From Coffea arabica (lineage: Eukaryota > Streptophyta > Magnoliopsida > Gentianales > Rubiaceae): a stretch of 64,000 nucleotides of DNA. The position numbers and the translations under genes are program-made. Shown piece after piece: positions 1-15,725 of this stretch (position 1 is the stretch's first letter; each line of letters begins with the position of its first letter). The notes beneath the pieces were generated by a model that saw only the letters and a list, made by a program, of their open reading frames with translations, had not been told where the DNA came from and ran no database searches. The stretch is taken from NCBI RefSeq assembly GCF_036785885.1, contig NC_092323.1, positions 18,732,501 through 18,796,500 on the forward strand. The letters are read 5' to 3'.

Positions 1-1807
1 TAAGACAACAACCATGCAAAGAAGTTCGGAGAAAAGATGGAAGGACTTACCTACCTAAAAAAGTGCCTTTATAGCGGTGAATTAATAAATATCAATTCTT
101 TTTGCAGTGATAAATTAGTAAATCTCAATTTTTTAGAGAACACGATGGCGAGGTTTTTACCCTGATAGCGATATGTTTGGTTAGGACAAAGGTTAAAAAG
201 TTGTTAAGAATAAAAGCATTGGTGCGTGTAGTTTTTGACAATTAGAAGGATAGACAGTGGTACAGTGGCGTTTAAGCTACAATTAGCAATTAAGCGGTTA
301 GTTAATCTGGTGAACGATGTAGTTTTTGACACTTTAGAATGATTGTTAGTGAAACGATGGCATTTAAGCTCCAGTTAGCAATTAAGTAGTTAGTTAATCT
401 AGTGAATAAAACGCTCCTTGCTTTTGAGGATACGAAGGAACAAAAATGCTTATTGTTTGTTGCTTCAAAAGAAAAAAAAAATCTGGTGAATAAAACGAAG
501 GTATAATGACAAGAAGTTCCCAAAGGTTTGGTGTTAGGTCTGTCAATCGGGTTATTTGAACTAGATTTTAATAAGTTCATATTCGACTCATCTAATTAAT
601 AATACTTTTAGGTTCCGGATCATGAGATTCGGGTTAATAAATGTGAAACTCATATTTGACTTACAAAATATTAGAATTTTGAGCCTAATTCGGGATTAGT
701 CCAAACTCGCTTATTAATCTTTAATTTCCTTAATATAATTACTATAATTACTAGGTTGTAAAGCTAATTTGATATAAATTACATTAAAACTATACATGAA
801 CCAGTAACAGTTCATTAAAAAGTACTTGAACCAAGAATTTTTCAACAACCTTTGTGTGTGTCAAATTATTATAAGATAGAAGCCACCTGATCATCAATTG
901 TATTATAGAATAGCGTAACAAACCAACTGATCATCAATTATATAATGATATCTTATTAATAAGATAAAAAAAACTAACTCATGAAAGACAATCTTTTTTT
1001 TTAAAGACAAATCTTAAGGGCTTGTATATTGTATAAGTTTATCAAAATCCAGCTTTTATGTTTAATATTTCTAATATATATTGATATATTTTGACATACA
1101 AGTATTAATATTTAGTAATTATGTATTTGTTTGGATATATAATTATATATACTAAAGTATAAATGTATTATGTATTGAATTATTCATACGTACGTACACA
1201 CACATATATATATGTTCAGATTAGTGGGTTGCGCCTTTTAGGATTTTAGGTTAAAAATCCCAAATTCAACTCACATTTAATTTGAATCTAATATTTAGAT
1301 TCAAACTCAGCCCAACCCAACAAAAGTTAGGCTTATTGGACTTTTTATCCGATCGAGATCGGATTGACCTGATCCCATTAATAGTTCTATTTGATGTGTT
1401 TTCCAGTTGGTGTGTTTTGCAGTTTACTCCCTAATATTTTATTTTTTTCAATTTATCCAAAACACACCAAACACTCATATTTTTGTGCCAAATTTTTAAT
1501 CGTAATTTTTGAACAAAATATTTTGTAGGATTTACACTGCTATTTTCATTGTATGCTACTTTTTTCCATGCTGAAATAAATCCCCACAAAGTGTTAGGAT
1601 AATTAACTAAAATACCCAAAGCTCATTTATGCAAATTATTTGATCATTAGTTGCTCAAAATTAACTTTTGCAACCTTTTTTTTTTAGAACGCCCATTACA
1701 TTCTTTTTTTTTTTTTGTCAATCGCAAAAGGAAACACATTATTTATTTTGAAAATTCTTGTTCTTGAGAGTCAATGTGATAGAATCAACTTTAACAAAAT
1801 TAAAAAA
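1..1807. other. AT-rich intergenic stretch, nothing recognised
   Basis: No reading frame with recognisable protein character and no RNA gene signature was seen. The stretch has long A/T runs and a short TA/CA microsatellite near 1190-1215 and looks like ordinary plant spacer. Confidence 0.6.
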
Positions 1808-1950
1808 GGATAATTTCAGAAACCTTTCCTGAGGTTTCATAAAATATCACTTTACTCTCCTGACGTTTTCAAATTCGCGCTTAATTTTCTTGAAGTGATT
1901 GTGGGACCATATGTCACCACCGGCAGGGATCAACTTTCAACAATACCCTT
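1808..1950. repeat. Mutator-like terminal-repeat type sequence (solo remnant)
   Basis: The block begins GGATAATTTCAGAAACC and runs through CCTGAGGTTTC and a 'gtgggaccatatgtcacc' type stretch. This style is typical of long terminal inverted repeats of plant Mutator-like elements. I did not find a matching inverted partner or a target-site duplication nearby, so the call rests on sequence style only. Confidence 0.35.
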
Positions 1951-2593
1951 ATTTCTGTAGCAATTATTTAGCTTCTAAAAAACAAAAAACAGAGAAAACC
2001 GTTAGCATGTAATAGCAAAAAGTCGGGAATAGGATTGACGCCACTTTTCTGCCGTACGTGTAGCAAAGGCGCGAAATTGTATGAAAGAATTCCAAAGGCG
2101 CTCAGTTCTTTGTTAGAAGAAATGCTATCTACAAAAGGATTCTTGCTTCTATGTGGTAGAACCATCTTTTTTTTTTTTTTTTCCCTCTTTTCTGTAGAGA
2201 ACAATACAAGAGCTTAGAGCAAAGGAGGAGAAATTGCAGTTTCATTAAAAAATCCCCTAAGTTTTGGAGTGAAGGCGTGATTCTCAGAACTTTACTTTAC
2301 AACAAGTAAAAATCATGAGTTGGTGTTTTAAATGATCATGTAATAAGTAATAGGAGATGATTCGGTTTTCTAAATGTAGCCTTGCAATTTGTCACATTTT
2401 ACCCAATTTTAAATTATATCTGTTTTTGCTTAAAAGTTTCATGTGCAAGGCAATATAATTTATATAAATGTCTAAGAAGTATGAAATCGGGTAAAGAGCA
2501 AAAAAAAAAAATGTACGGCTTTGGGTAAGCTTTAGCGGGACATAGTTGCATGTAATTTGTTTCCCTATAGTATGATTGGCACATAGCTTCCCT

Positions 2594-2622
2594 CCCCCCC
2601 CCCCCCCCCCCCCCCCCCCCCC
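2594..2622. repeat. (C)29 homopolymer
   Basis: An uninterrupted run of 29 C on the plus strand, flanked by CT-rich sequence. The exact length of such a run is often unreliable in assemblies. Confidence 0.9.
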
Positions 2623-4144
2623 TTCCTTCTCTTCTCTTATTAAATCTTATATATCGAGCCTAAGAGAAAAAGTTTATAACTTTTGAAATGGATAACATTT
2701 TGCACCCTCTAAATACTACGTTGTAAATCATTGTAGCTAAATTCTTGTATATGATGATTTACTATTGAAGCCTTTTTTTAAATAGTTGATAGTACAATGT
2801 TAGTTCTTCAATAAACTAGTTAGTACTGGAATAATACAATAGCTACATGTACTTGTCAACAAAGCATTTGCTTTACGTAGAGTTAGAAACAAGTATAAAT
2901 AAGTCATATTACAATTTTTTTAGTAAGAAATTGTTTGTCACAAAAAAATTAAAGTAAAATTTCTATTTTAAATTTTTAGACTAATTAATATTGAGTTATT
3001 TACGTAAAAATCCCCTCATTTTAGTTTTTTGTATATTTTGGACTAAATTTTTATCTAAGGTAGTTGTAGTATATGATGCGTCCTAACGTGTTCTAAGTAA
3101 TACCCAAGTATTCTCATTATTTGTTAGGTATTTATGGGATTAATCCCATTTAAGACCCAATATCAAATCTAGCGATCCCGTCTTGCCCAAAATTCCTTTG
3201 AGCATGGGTAGCTTATTGGGATTTGATCTCAATTGCCACCTCTAGTATAAAGTACGTGGGTAGAAAGAAATAAACTTTCCTATTAACAATTCAAACCTTC
3301 AAATTCTTTGTTGTTATTACAAGGAGATGAAAATGGCTCAAATTGAACTTATGCAATCGTTGCTAGATTATTTACTTATTAACGGAAAAGAATTCAGCTT
3401 TATTTTTGAAAGAGTTGCAGCAATTGTCTTAAAAAAGAACTAGAGAAATTAATTGGATTTTCTCATTGACATGAGTTTGACAAACAACTATAACATTAAC
3501 TTCCTCAAGATTGCTACTTGTTAGACAAAAAAAAGGATAATAACAATTTTGAAGGGCAATCCAAGTGTAAAGTTCTACACAAGATTGCTAATTGTTAGAC
3601 TTAACAATGGATGAAACGTGGTCTCAATTTTTAAAACCAATTAAAAATTTCAATAATTCCATGAAAAATCACGTTCAGGGAATTTGCTTTTTCCTAATAC
3701 AGTATGTAAACGTATTAATGTGCTTCACAATGCAGGATGACATATTCGAATGGTGTAAAATCATATAAATCGGCGTAATCTTGAATTTGTCAATTCATGT
3801 AATTAAATTTATATAAAATTCAAGATTATGCAATATCTGAACGAGTTTACACTAAACGTACTAATAATTATACGAACCGGTTTCAATTGGACAATTTTCC
3901 AACTTGTGAGGTTTGTGATCCGCAATGACGTATTCTCTATGGGAATATTTTGAACCTTCGTGTTTGCAGCCTGACCAATTTTATCAAAGTATAAGGCTCC
4001 TTTTCTCTGGTGCCATCAAAGCCACAATTGCAAGTTAATAGTTGAAACAAATGAAAAAACAACTACAAACCTATGCCAGCGACAGCAATGAAGGGGCAAA
4101 CACTCAGATGTAAGTGGTAGAATGAAATAAAAGAGTAAAGAATA
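2623..4144. other. AT-rich intergenic stretch, nothing recognised
   Basis: Low-complexity plant spacer. No ORF of protein character, no tRNA-like or rRNA-like sequence and no clear inverted terminal repeats were seen. Confidence 0.6.
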
Positions 4145-4159
4145 AATACAAAAGTTACC

Positions 4160-4787
4160 TTCTTTTTTTTTTTGTCGAAACATTAGCTTTATATTTATAA
4201 CCGAATACTTTACAATATTTGGACAAAGGTCCAATCAAAAGGACAACCGTCCTACAAAAATCATTGGTGCCTAACACCTAAGATTGGGATTCACCCATTT
4301 TTCATCTAAAACGATGTTTAAAGCATGCAAGCTCAACTTAATACTTTCTACATACCCTGAATTAGCAAAAGAGAAAGAACACTTATGAAACAAATTACTT
4401 ATGGACTGAATGTCGCGTATTAGAGTAGCCGTCAGTTGGTTGTTGACTTGTTGTTCCTTGTTTCCTTAATGCACTCCACCAGCTCCCTATCATCCAGTTC
4501 CACTTTGATGTTCCTCCATCCTTGGTCGATCGCATTCCGTAGTGCGAGTCTCACAGCAACAGCTTTGTCTTGCAATGGGTCTGCTGACATTCTTTCCCTC
4601 AGTGCCCAACCTGCTTGAAGATGTCCCATAGAGTCAGTTGCTGTGATTCCAATCCCCACTGTTTTTTGCCTTTTATCTTGATGCGTATGGACCTTTATCA
4701 TCAGACTGGATTGGCTCTCTATTTGAATATGCTCTTGCTCAGGTCTTTGTTGTATTTCTGTTTCCTGAGTGTTCTTTCTTGTCACCT
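4160..4787 (-). mobile_element. 5'-truncated LINE retrotransposon with 15-bp target-site duplication
   Basis: The insert is flanked on both sides by the identical 15-mer AATACAAAAGTTACC (4145-4159 and 4788-4802). Read on the minus strand it starts inside an RNase-H-like coding stretch, passes through a short 3' untranslated part, and ends in a poly(A) tail seen as poly(T) at about 4163-4173. A variable-length TSD, a terminal A tail and loss of the 5' part together are the standard signature of target-primed LINE insertion. Only about 0.6 kb of the element remains. It sits about 0.5 kb downstream of the kinase stop codon, so it may lie in or near that gene's 3' UTR. Confidence 0.85.
4432..4785 (-). 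pseudogene. RNase H-like domain remnant of a LINE ORF2
   Basis: A 117-codon open stretch resembles the RVT_3/RNase H-like domain found at the C-terminus of many plant LINE polyproteins: a hydrophobic strand with GIGITATDS, then LALRNAIDQGW, then IKVELDDRELVECI. The acidic residues expected in the first strand and in the 'AEA' helix are not where they should be (DKAVAVRLAL in place of AE-type), so activity is unlikely. Beyond the stop at 4432, another frame continues with family-like sequence (DIQSISNLFHKCSFSF), which shows a frameshift near the end. It is a dead fragment carried by the insertion and not a host gene. Confidence 0.75.
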
Positions 4788-5276
4788 AATACAAAAGTTA
4801 CCAATGAAAGCAGACTTTTAACTTCTTGAATGCAGACAAGGATTAGAAGGAAAGAATTTCTCAGTATTTTTTACTGAGACAAGGATTAGAAGGAAGTTGC
4901 TGAAACTCCTTTCAGTAAAATAGCATTGTTGCAGAAACAAATTCATTATACAATATCAAAAAGGAGTCTAGGTGACATTGCACCATGTGCACAACTTTGC
5001 AAGTTTCTGCAAGTGTCAAACAGTGATAAACAGCATCCATTTTGTAGGGTTTTGGCACAGCCAACTGCATGGCCCATCGCAGTTGCTAAATGTCAGTTTC
5101 AAAATGCTATGAAAGTTTCTGTAGTTGTACTTCTTGTTTTTTCCCCTGGAAAGTATTCAAATGAAATCAACATAGTTTCTTTATAAATACTAATACTTCT
5201 GAATTAAGGCAATAGATTATGATGCATTAGCATACTAGCAAAGTAGAACACATAAAAATTGTGAGTTCCACATCCT

Positions 5277-9249
<3,973 letters not shown>

Positions 9250-10600
9250 CCCTGCTTTCTGACACTTACAATCGACTGACCTAGAAAATTGAAAACAAAA
9301 AATTGAGGCTGAAGAGATAGCAAAGTTTGCAGAATGACCAACTGGATAACCTACACATGAAACTCAGGATACCAAATCTCCAATGGCAACACAATTAAAG
9401 ATTCATTCTGTTCAAACAAGCAGCCAAATTAAAATATACTTGATTTATCTAATAAACTAGTATCCTTGTTGTCAACTAAATGCTCACTGCAATCTACCAA
9501 TTCTTCTGGTCCATAGAAATATAAACGAGTAAAAACTAGGTACAAATTTACTGATATCATCATCATCTTGACAAGAAATGAGATGGACACGGCATAACAG
9601 TGAAAAAGAAATGGTCTCCACTTCAACAACAGACTGTAAGGCAACCCCTGAACCAAAAATTGTTGGCAACAATACACAAAAGCATCTTTAACTTTATTCT
9701 CTGCCAACTTTCCGCCGTAATAACAGCAAGAAACAATATAAAACTGCAAATTATACACCAAAAAGATTTATTCTAACAGTATACCCAAAAAAGAATTGCA
9801 GGATCCATGAGAAGATCCACATGAACAACTAATCATGCCCAAAACCTTCATCAAGTGAAGAACACATCTTTATCTTTGAAGATACCCTTCAAAGAACTTT
9901 AAATATTAACAAGAAATTAAAAAAAAAAATGAAAACCAAACAGAAAACGGAGATCAAGTCTTTTTCCGCGTTGTTTATCCATTTCAGTTTATTTTTACAG
10001 TAAGCAAAGAAAATATTAACAAAATCGAAATTCGACAGGAAAAGATCGATCATTGCTGCTACTACATGCAAACTACATCCATCGACACGAGAAAAAAAAT
10101 CCCGCGATCACAATGGATACATGGTTATGAGTAAACAGAAAAAAAAAGAAGAATCAATAAAGAAAACTTGACGATTAATTCACCAAAATACTCAATTACG
10201 TGGTCAAAAACTCACAAGGGTGCCAAAAGGGTAAGCAAACCCAATCCAAATCAATCCAAAAGCACAGAAGAAAATATGAAACTGTAGACGGAATAAAACG
10301 AGAAAAGAAGCTTAAAAAATTGTACGAGAAAACAAAGACAAAAGAAGGCAAATAAAGTAAAAGGAGAGAAGTGGACCTTTCTTGGGGAGCAGGTCAGCAA
10401 ACAAAAAGTGGACCTAAGTTCACCTACTGCAAATGTGACAAAATCAATTGACCTAAAACTTGCAAATTTTCTTTCAACATAAACTAATGCAACTAGACTT
10501 GGCTGAGCTAAGAAAACAGAAAATAAAATATACAAACAAGGCAGACGTATACATGCATTGGTCCCCAGGATAGAGTAGAATAACATCTAGTTACAATATA
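9250..10600 (-). other. Probable 5' untranslated exons and introns of the kinase gene
   Basis: Upstream of the chosen ATG the strand shows a good acceptor (TTTTCTAG, ending at 9282) just before an open 32-base leader, so at least one more upstream exon is expected. I could not place it. The rest is AT-rich with no protein-like ORF. A promoter was not identified. Confidence 0.4.
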
Positions 10601-11330
10601 ATGTAATTGTTGTTTTCATCCTGTTTGTCACCTCTGTGACGACTATTATACTCTAACAGTGATAACAACAAGATTTGAGCATCAGAAAATTTAGAAACCG
10701 GAGGAGGAAAGATACAATATTAATTTTAGAAACGACCATAACTTGATATACAAGATATAATCCTTGATTAATGTGATTTTGACACAAGAAAGAAAAAATG
10801 GAACCCCTGATTAGTGTGGATTTAATTATATAATAACCTCTACTAATACGACTTTCAATCAGGTTGATTATCTTTTGTTAATTTATTGCTCTAATGGGTT
10901 TTTTTTTATGGTGCAGGTAAGAACTTAAAAGCATAAGCCGACACAAAATTGGTTGTTACATTGATTTTAAAGTCATGATATAGAAGACAAAAAATCCTTG
11001 ATTAGACCAGAGAAAGAAAAAAAATGAAATTGTGGGACGACTAACCCTTGATTAGTCTGGATTTGATCATATAATCAACTGTACTAATGCGACTTTTTCA
11101 GTTCAAATTTAAAAGCATAAGCTGAGAATTTAAAATTGATTTTGTCAATTGATTAGATGTGGTAATTGTAGTTTTATCGGAATGGACTAACCCGTTAGAC
11201 TAGACGTAGTAAATATTCAGATTTCATTTGGATTAACCCAATGTGGACCCCGAAGCTGCATTAATAAGTGCCTCACATTTATATATTAAAAAAAAAAAGT
11301 GCCCACATTGGGCTTTACATATACATGAGC
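10601..11330. other. AT-rich spacer with an imperfect direct repeat
   Basis: Two similar stretches, about 10745-10870 and 10985-11100, share the pattern CCTTGATTA...GGATTT.AT.ATATAAT..CT.TACTAAT.CGACTTT. Nothing coding was seen. It may be an old local duplication or a repeat family. Confidence 0.4.
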
Positions 11331-11545
11331 TTTAGGTGGATCGAGCTTGGACAATTAGAAGTAACAATGAATAAAGTCAAAAGTATTCATGTTCGAGTTC
11401 GAAGTACATTTCCTGAGCTCGATCTCAACAAACGTTTAACTTTGAAGTTTGATCTCGATTTGTATAAAATACATATAAGGTGCTCGAGCTCTCTTGAGAA
11501 GAAATTTGAGATCGAGCTCGAACTCGAGTGATAAAACATATAATT
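11331..11545. mobile_element. TCGAGCTCGA-rich hAT-like remnant
   Basis: The stretch is dense in GAGCTCGA-type words (for example CTCGAGCTCTCTTGAG, GATCGAGCTCGAACTCGAG). This composition matches the stronger copy at 14238-14606 and non-autonomous hAT-type elements common in plant genomes. Borders and a TSD are not clear. Confidence 0.35.
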
Positions 11546-12244
11546 TTTTATAATAATAAAGGGTTTTAAATAATATAACAATTACAAAATATTTATAGAC
11601 ATAGGTTTGATACATGACACGTATGCAAACTATTTATATAGTGCTTTGCTCATGTATTCCAGTGCTTTTTCAAGAGCTACGAGCACTTTCCTCATAGCCA
11701 TGAATAAATTTCCAAGAAACGGTACTCATAATTATTACGTGTTAGATTTCTAATTTAATTGCATTGGTTGATCAATTTTTGGTAAAATAAACATTTTTTT
11801 TGTATACATAGCTAGTAGATTATATACAAATTGGGGTACAGTGTGTATAATTATAATTAATTTTCTCGTAGCCATAAATTAATTTTATACTATCGATCGA
11901 ATAAATTTATGCTCTCGTGACTGAATTTTATTGCATTGCAATTCATTTTGACATTGCTCAATTTATTTTCTAGCAGCTTATGAACCAAAACTAATATTGA
12001 ATATATCCAACTTAAAGATTAATTGTAAAGCGCTGAGTGTTGTGCTGTTGCTAAATGTAAAAGTGTTAGAATGTGAACTAAGAAAAGTAAAGATTGTACA
12101 ACTTCCTGATTTAACTAGCGCTGGAGTCAAGTATGGGTTCTTGGCTAGATGTAGACTTTTCTCTAGAATAGATGGCACTTTTTTTTTTTTTAAAGTTGTT
12201 GATAGTTGTACAGACAATAAATTAATAATATTCTTCCTATTGCC

Positions 12245-12340
12245 TATGCTACAGCAAAGAATAAAAATAAGGAATCACGCGCTTTGTTCTTTTATGCTAC
12301 AGCAAAGAATAAAAATAAGGAATCACGCGCTTTGTTCTTT
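12245..12340. repeat. Exact 48-bp tandem duplication
   Basis: The 48-bp unit at 12245-12292 (starting TATGCTACAGCAAAGAATA) is repeated without change at 12293-12340. No gene is evident here. Confidence 0.9.
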
Positions 12341-14237
12341 AGACTAGTAAAAGAAGATTTGAAAATTGAAAGAAATTATAAGTGTGATAAAATAAGCGAC
12401 AAACAAAAAGGATTAATCCAAATATATGAGAATGTTTTTTTCAAATGCAACCTATGGATTCTATGTTGAACATTTGCATAGTAATTTTTCAATTGTTGGT
12501 TCCAAAGAGTAAGTTTTAAGGTGCACATTATGGACTATTGCAAAAAAAAAAAAAAAACACTAGCACAGTTCATCACCAAAACAAAAGAAAATGGCCACTA
12601 AATGTCATAATAAGCATTGCATGTGATTGATATTTGACACTAAATGGCCAGCAATTTGTTTATTGCTTAAGAAGATATTTTTTATTCATATATACATTTC
12701 TCCAAGATTTTTTAAAGTTAAACAATGAGATAAATTTTCTTATTTTGCATGGGAAGAAGTATGTAGTTATAATGTGTAGAAAGTAAAGATAGAGATAAAA
12801 GTGAAAATATTTCAAAAGTTAAACAAACACCAGAAAAATGACGTAAGAAAATATTTTCAATAAGCTAACCAAACACCTAAAAATGATGAAAGGGAAATGA
12901 TTTTCATGGAAAATTACTTCCACAAAAAATATTTTCTCAAGGAAAACATTTTACTTCCAACCAAACAGACCCTTCATGTTATTGAACAACATCTGCCAAT
13001 GTTTCAATAGAAATACATTATTGGATACCAGAGAAAAGCCAATAAATAATTATTGAAACTATACATGATACAAATAATAGAAAGGAACAAGAATCTAGTG
13101 AAAGAGAATTGGAAACATTATTTTTATTGTCTTGAAAATTCTTGAGAGAATGTAAAGGAATATGGAGAGAGCACCTGAATGCTTTCCATTCAATTCAAGA
13201 AGCAAAATTGTATTTGCAGAAAAGGGGATCTAATAGGTATTACTGGGATAGAAGTAAATGATATAGGTCAAACTATGATGATTTTCTTCTAAACAAAATT
13301 CTAGCACATACAAAGCTCAATACCAACTAGGGGATATTAAGGTGATAATATGAGAGCAAATGGCATTTCTTTGTCAAGCATTAATATAATGCAGGTTTGA
13401 GTAATCCTTTGGTGACTTTACCTATTCTACAAATATTTGAGAAAAAATAGCATAACATAGATAAGGCTTCCAAAACAACTGCAAGTATGTTTTATTTGTC
13501 AGCGCATTCAACTTTATTAGTTGGTATGTGTAATTGTTGTTATTCATTTTAGTTTAGTTGTAGGTATGAAGAAAAGCCAATATATCTACTAATGAGTCTT
13601 CAAACAAAAAAAAAAAAGAGTGCTCATTCTACTATTTCAATGCTATTTTATAATGCATTCTCAATTTATATTATATGTTGCTAATTTTTGTAGAAGACAA
13701 TATGGTAAAAGTAAGTTCCAATTAATAGCAACTTCTAGAAAAACAAAACCGAACAAGTCACGTTCATAGACAAATTAATAAGATGTTAACTAATTTTAAT
13801 TGTTCTTTTGAATGATGCAAGAGACTGAACAATTGGTTGAGATGGATCTTATAACATGATCTATCCCAAATTATCTAAATACGTATCAAATGTTTGGCAT
13901 GTCAAATTAAGTCTCAAGTGAAATATATTAGCAAGCCATTGCTTGTAACCAAAAGAAGATGCAAATGCCTTCTTTCAAGACTAAAGATATTTATAGGCAT
14001 GTTACTACCACTAGCAAAGCGAAGAAAGGATGCTGCTAGTCCTCTTAGATCGAGGGGGAAAGAGACAATATTGTGAATATTGCCTGTTTTTTGTTTTGTA
14101 TGTATTTATGAACTTTTGGTTTGAAGCGAAATTAGGATGAATATTGTAGTTGAAATTGATTTTTATTAGTTATTGGGTATTATATCTTTGTTTATGGTCC
14201 TAAAGTTAATCGGGCATCCTTTTTTTAACCTCCCACC
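12341..14237. other. AT-rich intergenic stretch, nothing firmly recognised
   Basis: No coding region was supported. Around 12840-12970 there is 'ttttccatgg...ggaaaacattttacttccaacc' type sequence resembling short plant repeats, but no ends could be defined. Confidence 0.5.
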
Positions 14238-14606
14238 TAGGGCTGCTGTCGAGCCGACTCGAGCTCGAGTAGTTCACTACTCGAACTCGATTCGAAGAAA
14301 AATAACTAAACTCGAGCTCGTCAAGCTTTTAAAATTCGAGCTCGAGCTCGACATCAATTTATGGAACTCGAGTTCAAGTTTAATTAAATGTAATTAATTC
14401 AAATCAAGCTCAATCGAGCTTATTCGAGCTCAATCAAGCCTAATCAAGCTCAAGTAATAAAAATTAATATTTTATATATAATTTTAAATAAAGGATATTA
14501 TTGACATTTCACAATAATAAAAATTAAAATATATATTATAAAAAGCTCGATAGAGCTCGTCGAATATCATATTTCCAAGATCGAACTCGACTCGATAGCT
14601 CGTCGA
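14238..14606. mobile_element. Non-autonomous hAT-like element or remnant rich in CGAGCTCG
   Basis: The left edge reads CTAGGGCTGCTGTCGAGCC followed by many CTCGAGCTCG words. The right part carries the inverted counterpart (AGCTCGTCGA, GACTCGATAGCTCGTCGAG), with an AT-rich middle. CAGGGGTG-like ends followed by CGAGCTCG runs are usual for small non-autonomous hAT elements in plants. The ends are eroded and no clean 8-bp TSD was found. Confidence 0.45.
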
Positions 14607-14623
14607 GAAATGGACCCCGTAGA

Positions 14624-14775
14624 TTTTTTTTTTAGGTGTGCCCCGCGAGGAATGGACCCACTAGATTATTCCCCACCTTCCACAACTTGCTGGCAGCAAG
14701 GTTCGAACCAGAAACCTAAGACTCCATCTTCAGCAACCTCAACCACCAGACCAAGCCCCGGATGGCTCTCCCTGT
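14624..14775 (-). mobile_element. tRNA-derived SINE
   Basis: On the minus strand a Pol III type promoter is visible: a box-A-like TGGTCTGGTGG near 14755-14745, about 40 bp ahead of a perfect box B, GGTTCGAACC, at 14709-14700. The element then ends in a run of A (poly(T) on the plus strand at about 14624-14634). Box spacing and the terminal A run fit a plant SINE. I could not define the TSD. It is not a tRNA gene because no acceptor stem or cloverleaf can be drawn. Confidence 0.7.
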
Positions 14776-15594
14776 GGTCTTGTCTAAACTGGAAGATGCT
14801 AAAAAATAGGCTAGATGGCCAGCAAATGACATCCACGAGCAATGAAAATGTGAATGGTGGTGAAAAAGGCACATATTACTCTTCAACTCATATTTTCTTT
14901 TCCAAAATGCCCTTTAGCAAGGCTAAGCCAAAATTATAATTATAAAAAATTAGTGGGTTGAAGTGAAACTTTTTGGAAATGTCTTCCTTTTCACTCTTTG
15001 TTTCTATGTGATTGTATTTTTACTCTTCCCCAATTCCAAACTTCACATGTTGCTTCACTCCTTCTCAATTCAAAAATTCACATAGATCCTAAAGTTCCAG
15101 TCTTTATTCATAGCGTTCTTTTTTCTTTTCCTTTTTTCCTTCTTGTTTTCTCCACAACCCAAATCACTATATCTTTCCTTCTTTTCTTTTTTCCTTTTAT
15201 TGATTTTTCCTTCTTTGTTTCAAAATTTTCAATGAAGGTTGAATTCAATAATTAAAAGCCGAACAGCTTACAATTTGAGGGGTATAGGCATGAAATTAAT
15301 GTAGTAATGGTCAATGGATTTTAATATTCAAGAGCAGTTTTGCTATTTTTTAGTCACTTTAGACCAAATTGAATGCTGGGATCATGATTTACAGAAAAAT
15401 GGATTATGGAATGATATTTTGGTGAGATTTCATTGCTGGAGGCTGCTGCTCACAATGGTGCGGCTGGGCATGCCACTAATGTGGCTGTGTCTAGTACTTC
15501 AAAAGTCCCAAAACTTCTATATCTTTTTTGTCAGATCAAGCGCTTACCATTGCACCAAAAGTTATAGCTGTTAGCGAAGACGCAACTTTATTTC

Positions 15595-15725
15595 CTTAAC
15601 CACAATGGCAGCGCAAAGCACCGTACCACGCTCGGCCAGCATGAGGGGCTGCACCCCTGGGTGCCACGGGCTGGGCGTTTAGTCCCGTCGAACCGGGATC
15701 TGAGGGATGTTGCTGATTAGACCAA
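15595..15725. other. GC-rich island of unknown origin
   Basis: About 130 bp stand out from the AT-rich surroundings (GGGGCTGCACCCCTGGG, CCACGGGCTGGGCG). On the minus strand there is GGTTCGACGGG, which resembles a box B, but no convincing box A lies at the right distance. It may be a diverged SINE or a fragment of another repeat. Confidence 0.3.

Noticed and set aside
2594..2622. C29 run as a possible i-motif/G-quadruplex control site
   Set aside because: A bare homopolymer in spacer with no gene close by. Slippage or assembly error is the simpler reading.
4432..4785. RNase H domain fused to the neighbouring kinase
   Set aside because: The kinase has its own stop at 5277 and the RNase H piece lies inside a LINE insertion with its own TSD.
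9429..10586. Several minus-strand ORFs of 60-111 codons upstream of the kinase
   Set aside because: They are Phe/Leu/Tyr-rich translations of AT-rich DNA with no domain and no consistent splice phase to the kinase.
14695..14760. A tRNA gene suggested by GGTTCGAACC
   Set aside because: No acceptor stem or cloverleaf can be drawn. The A/B boxes followed by an A run fit a SINE.
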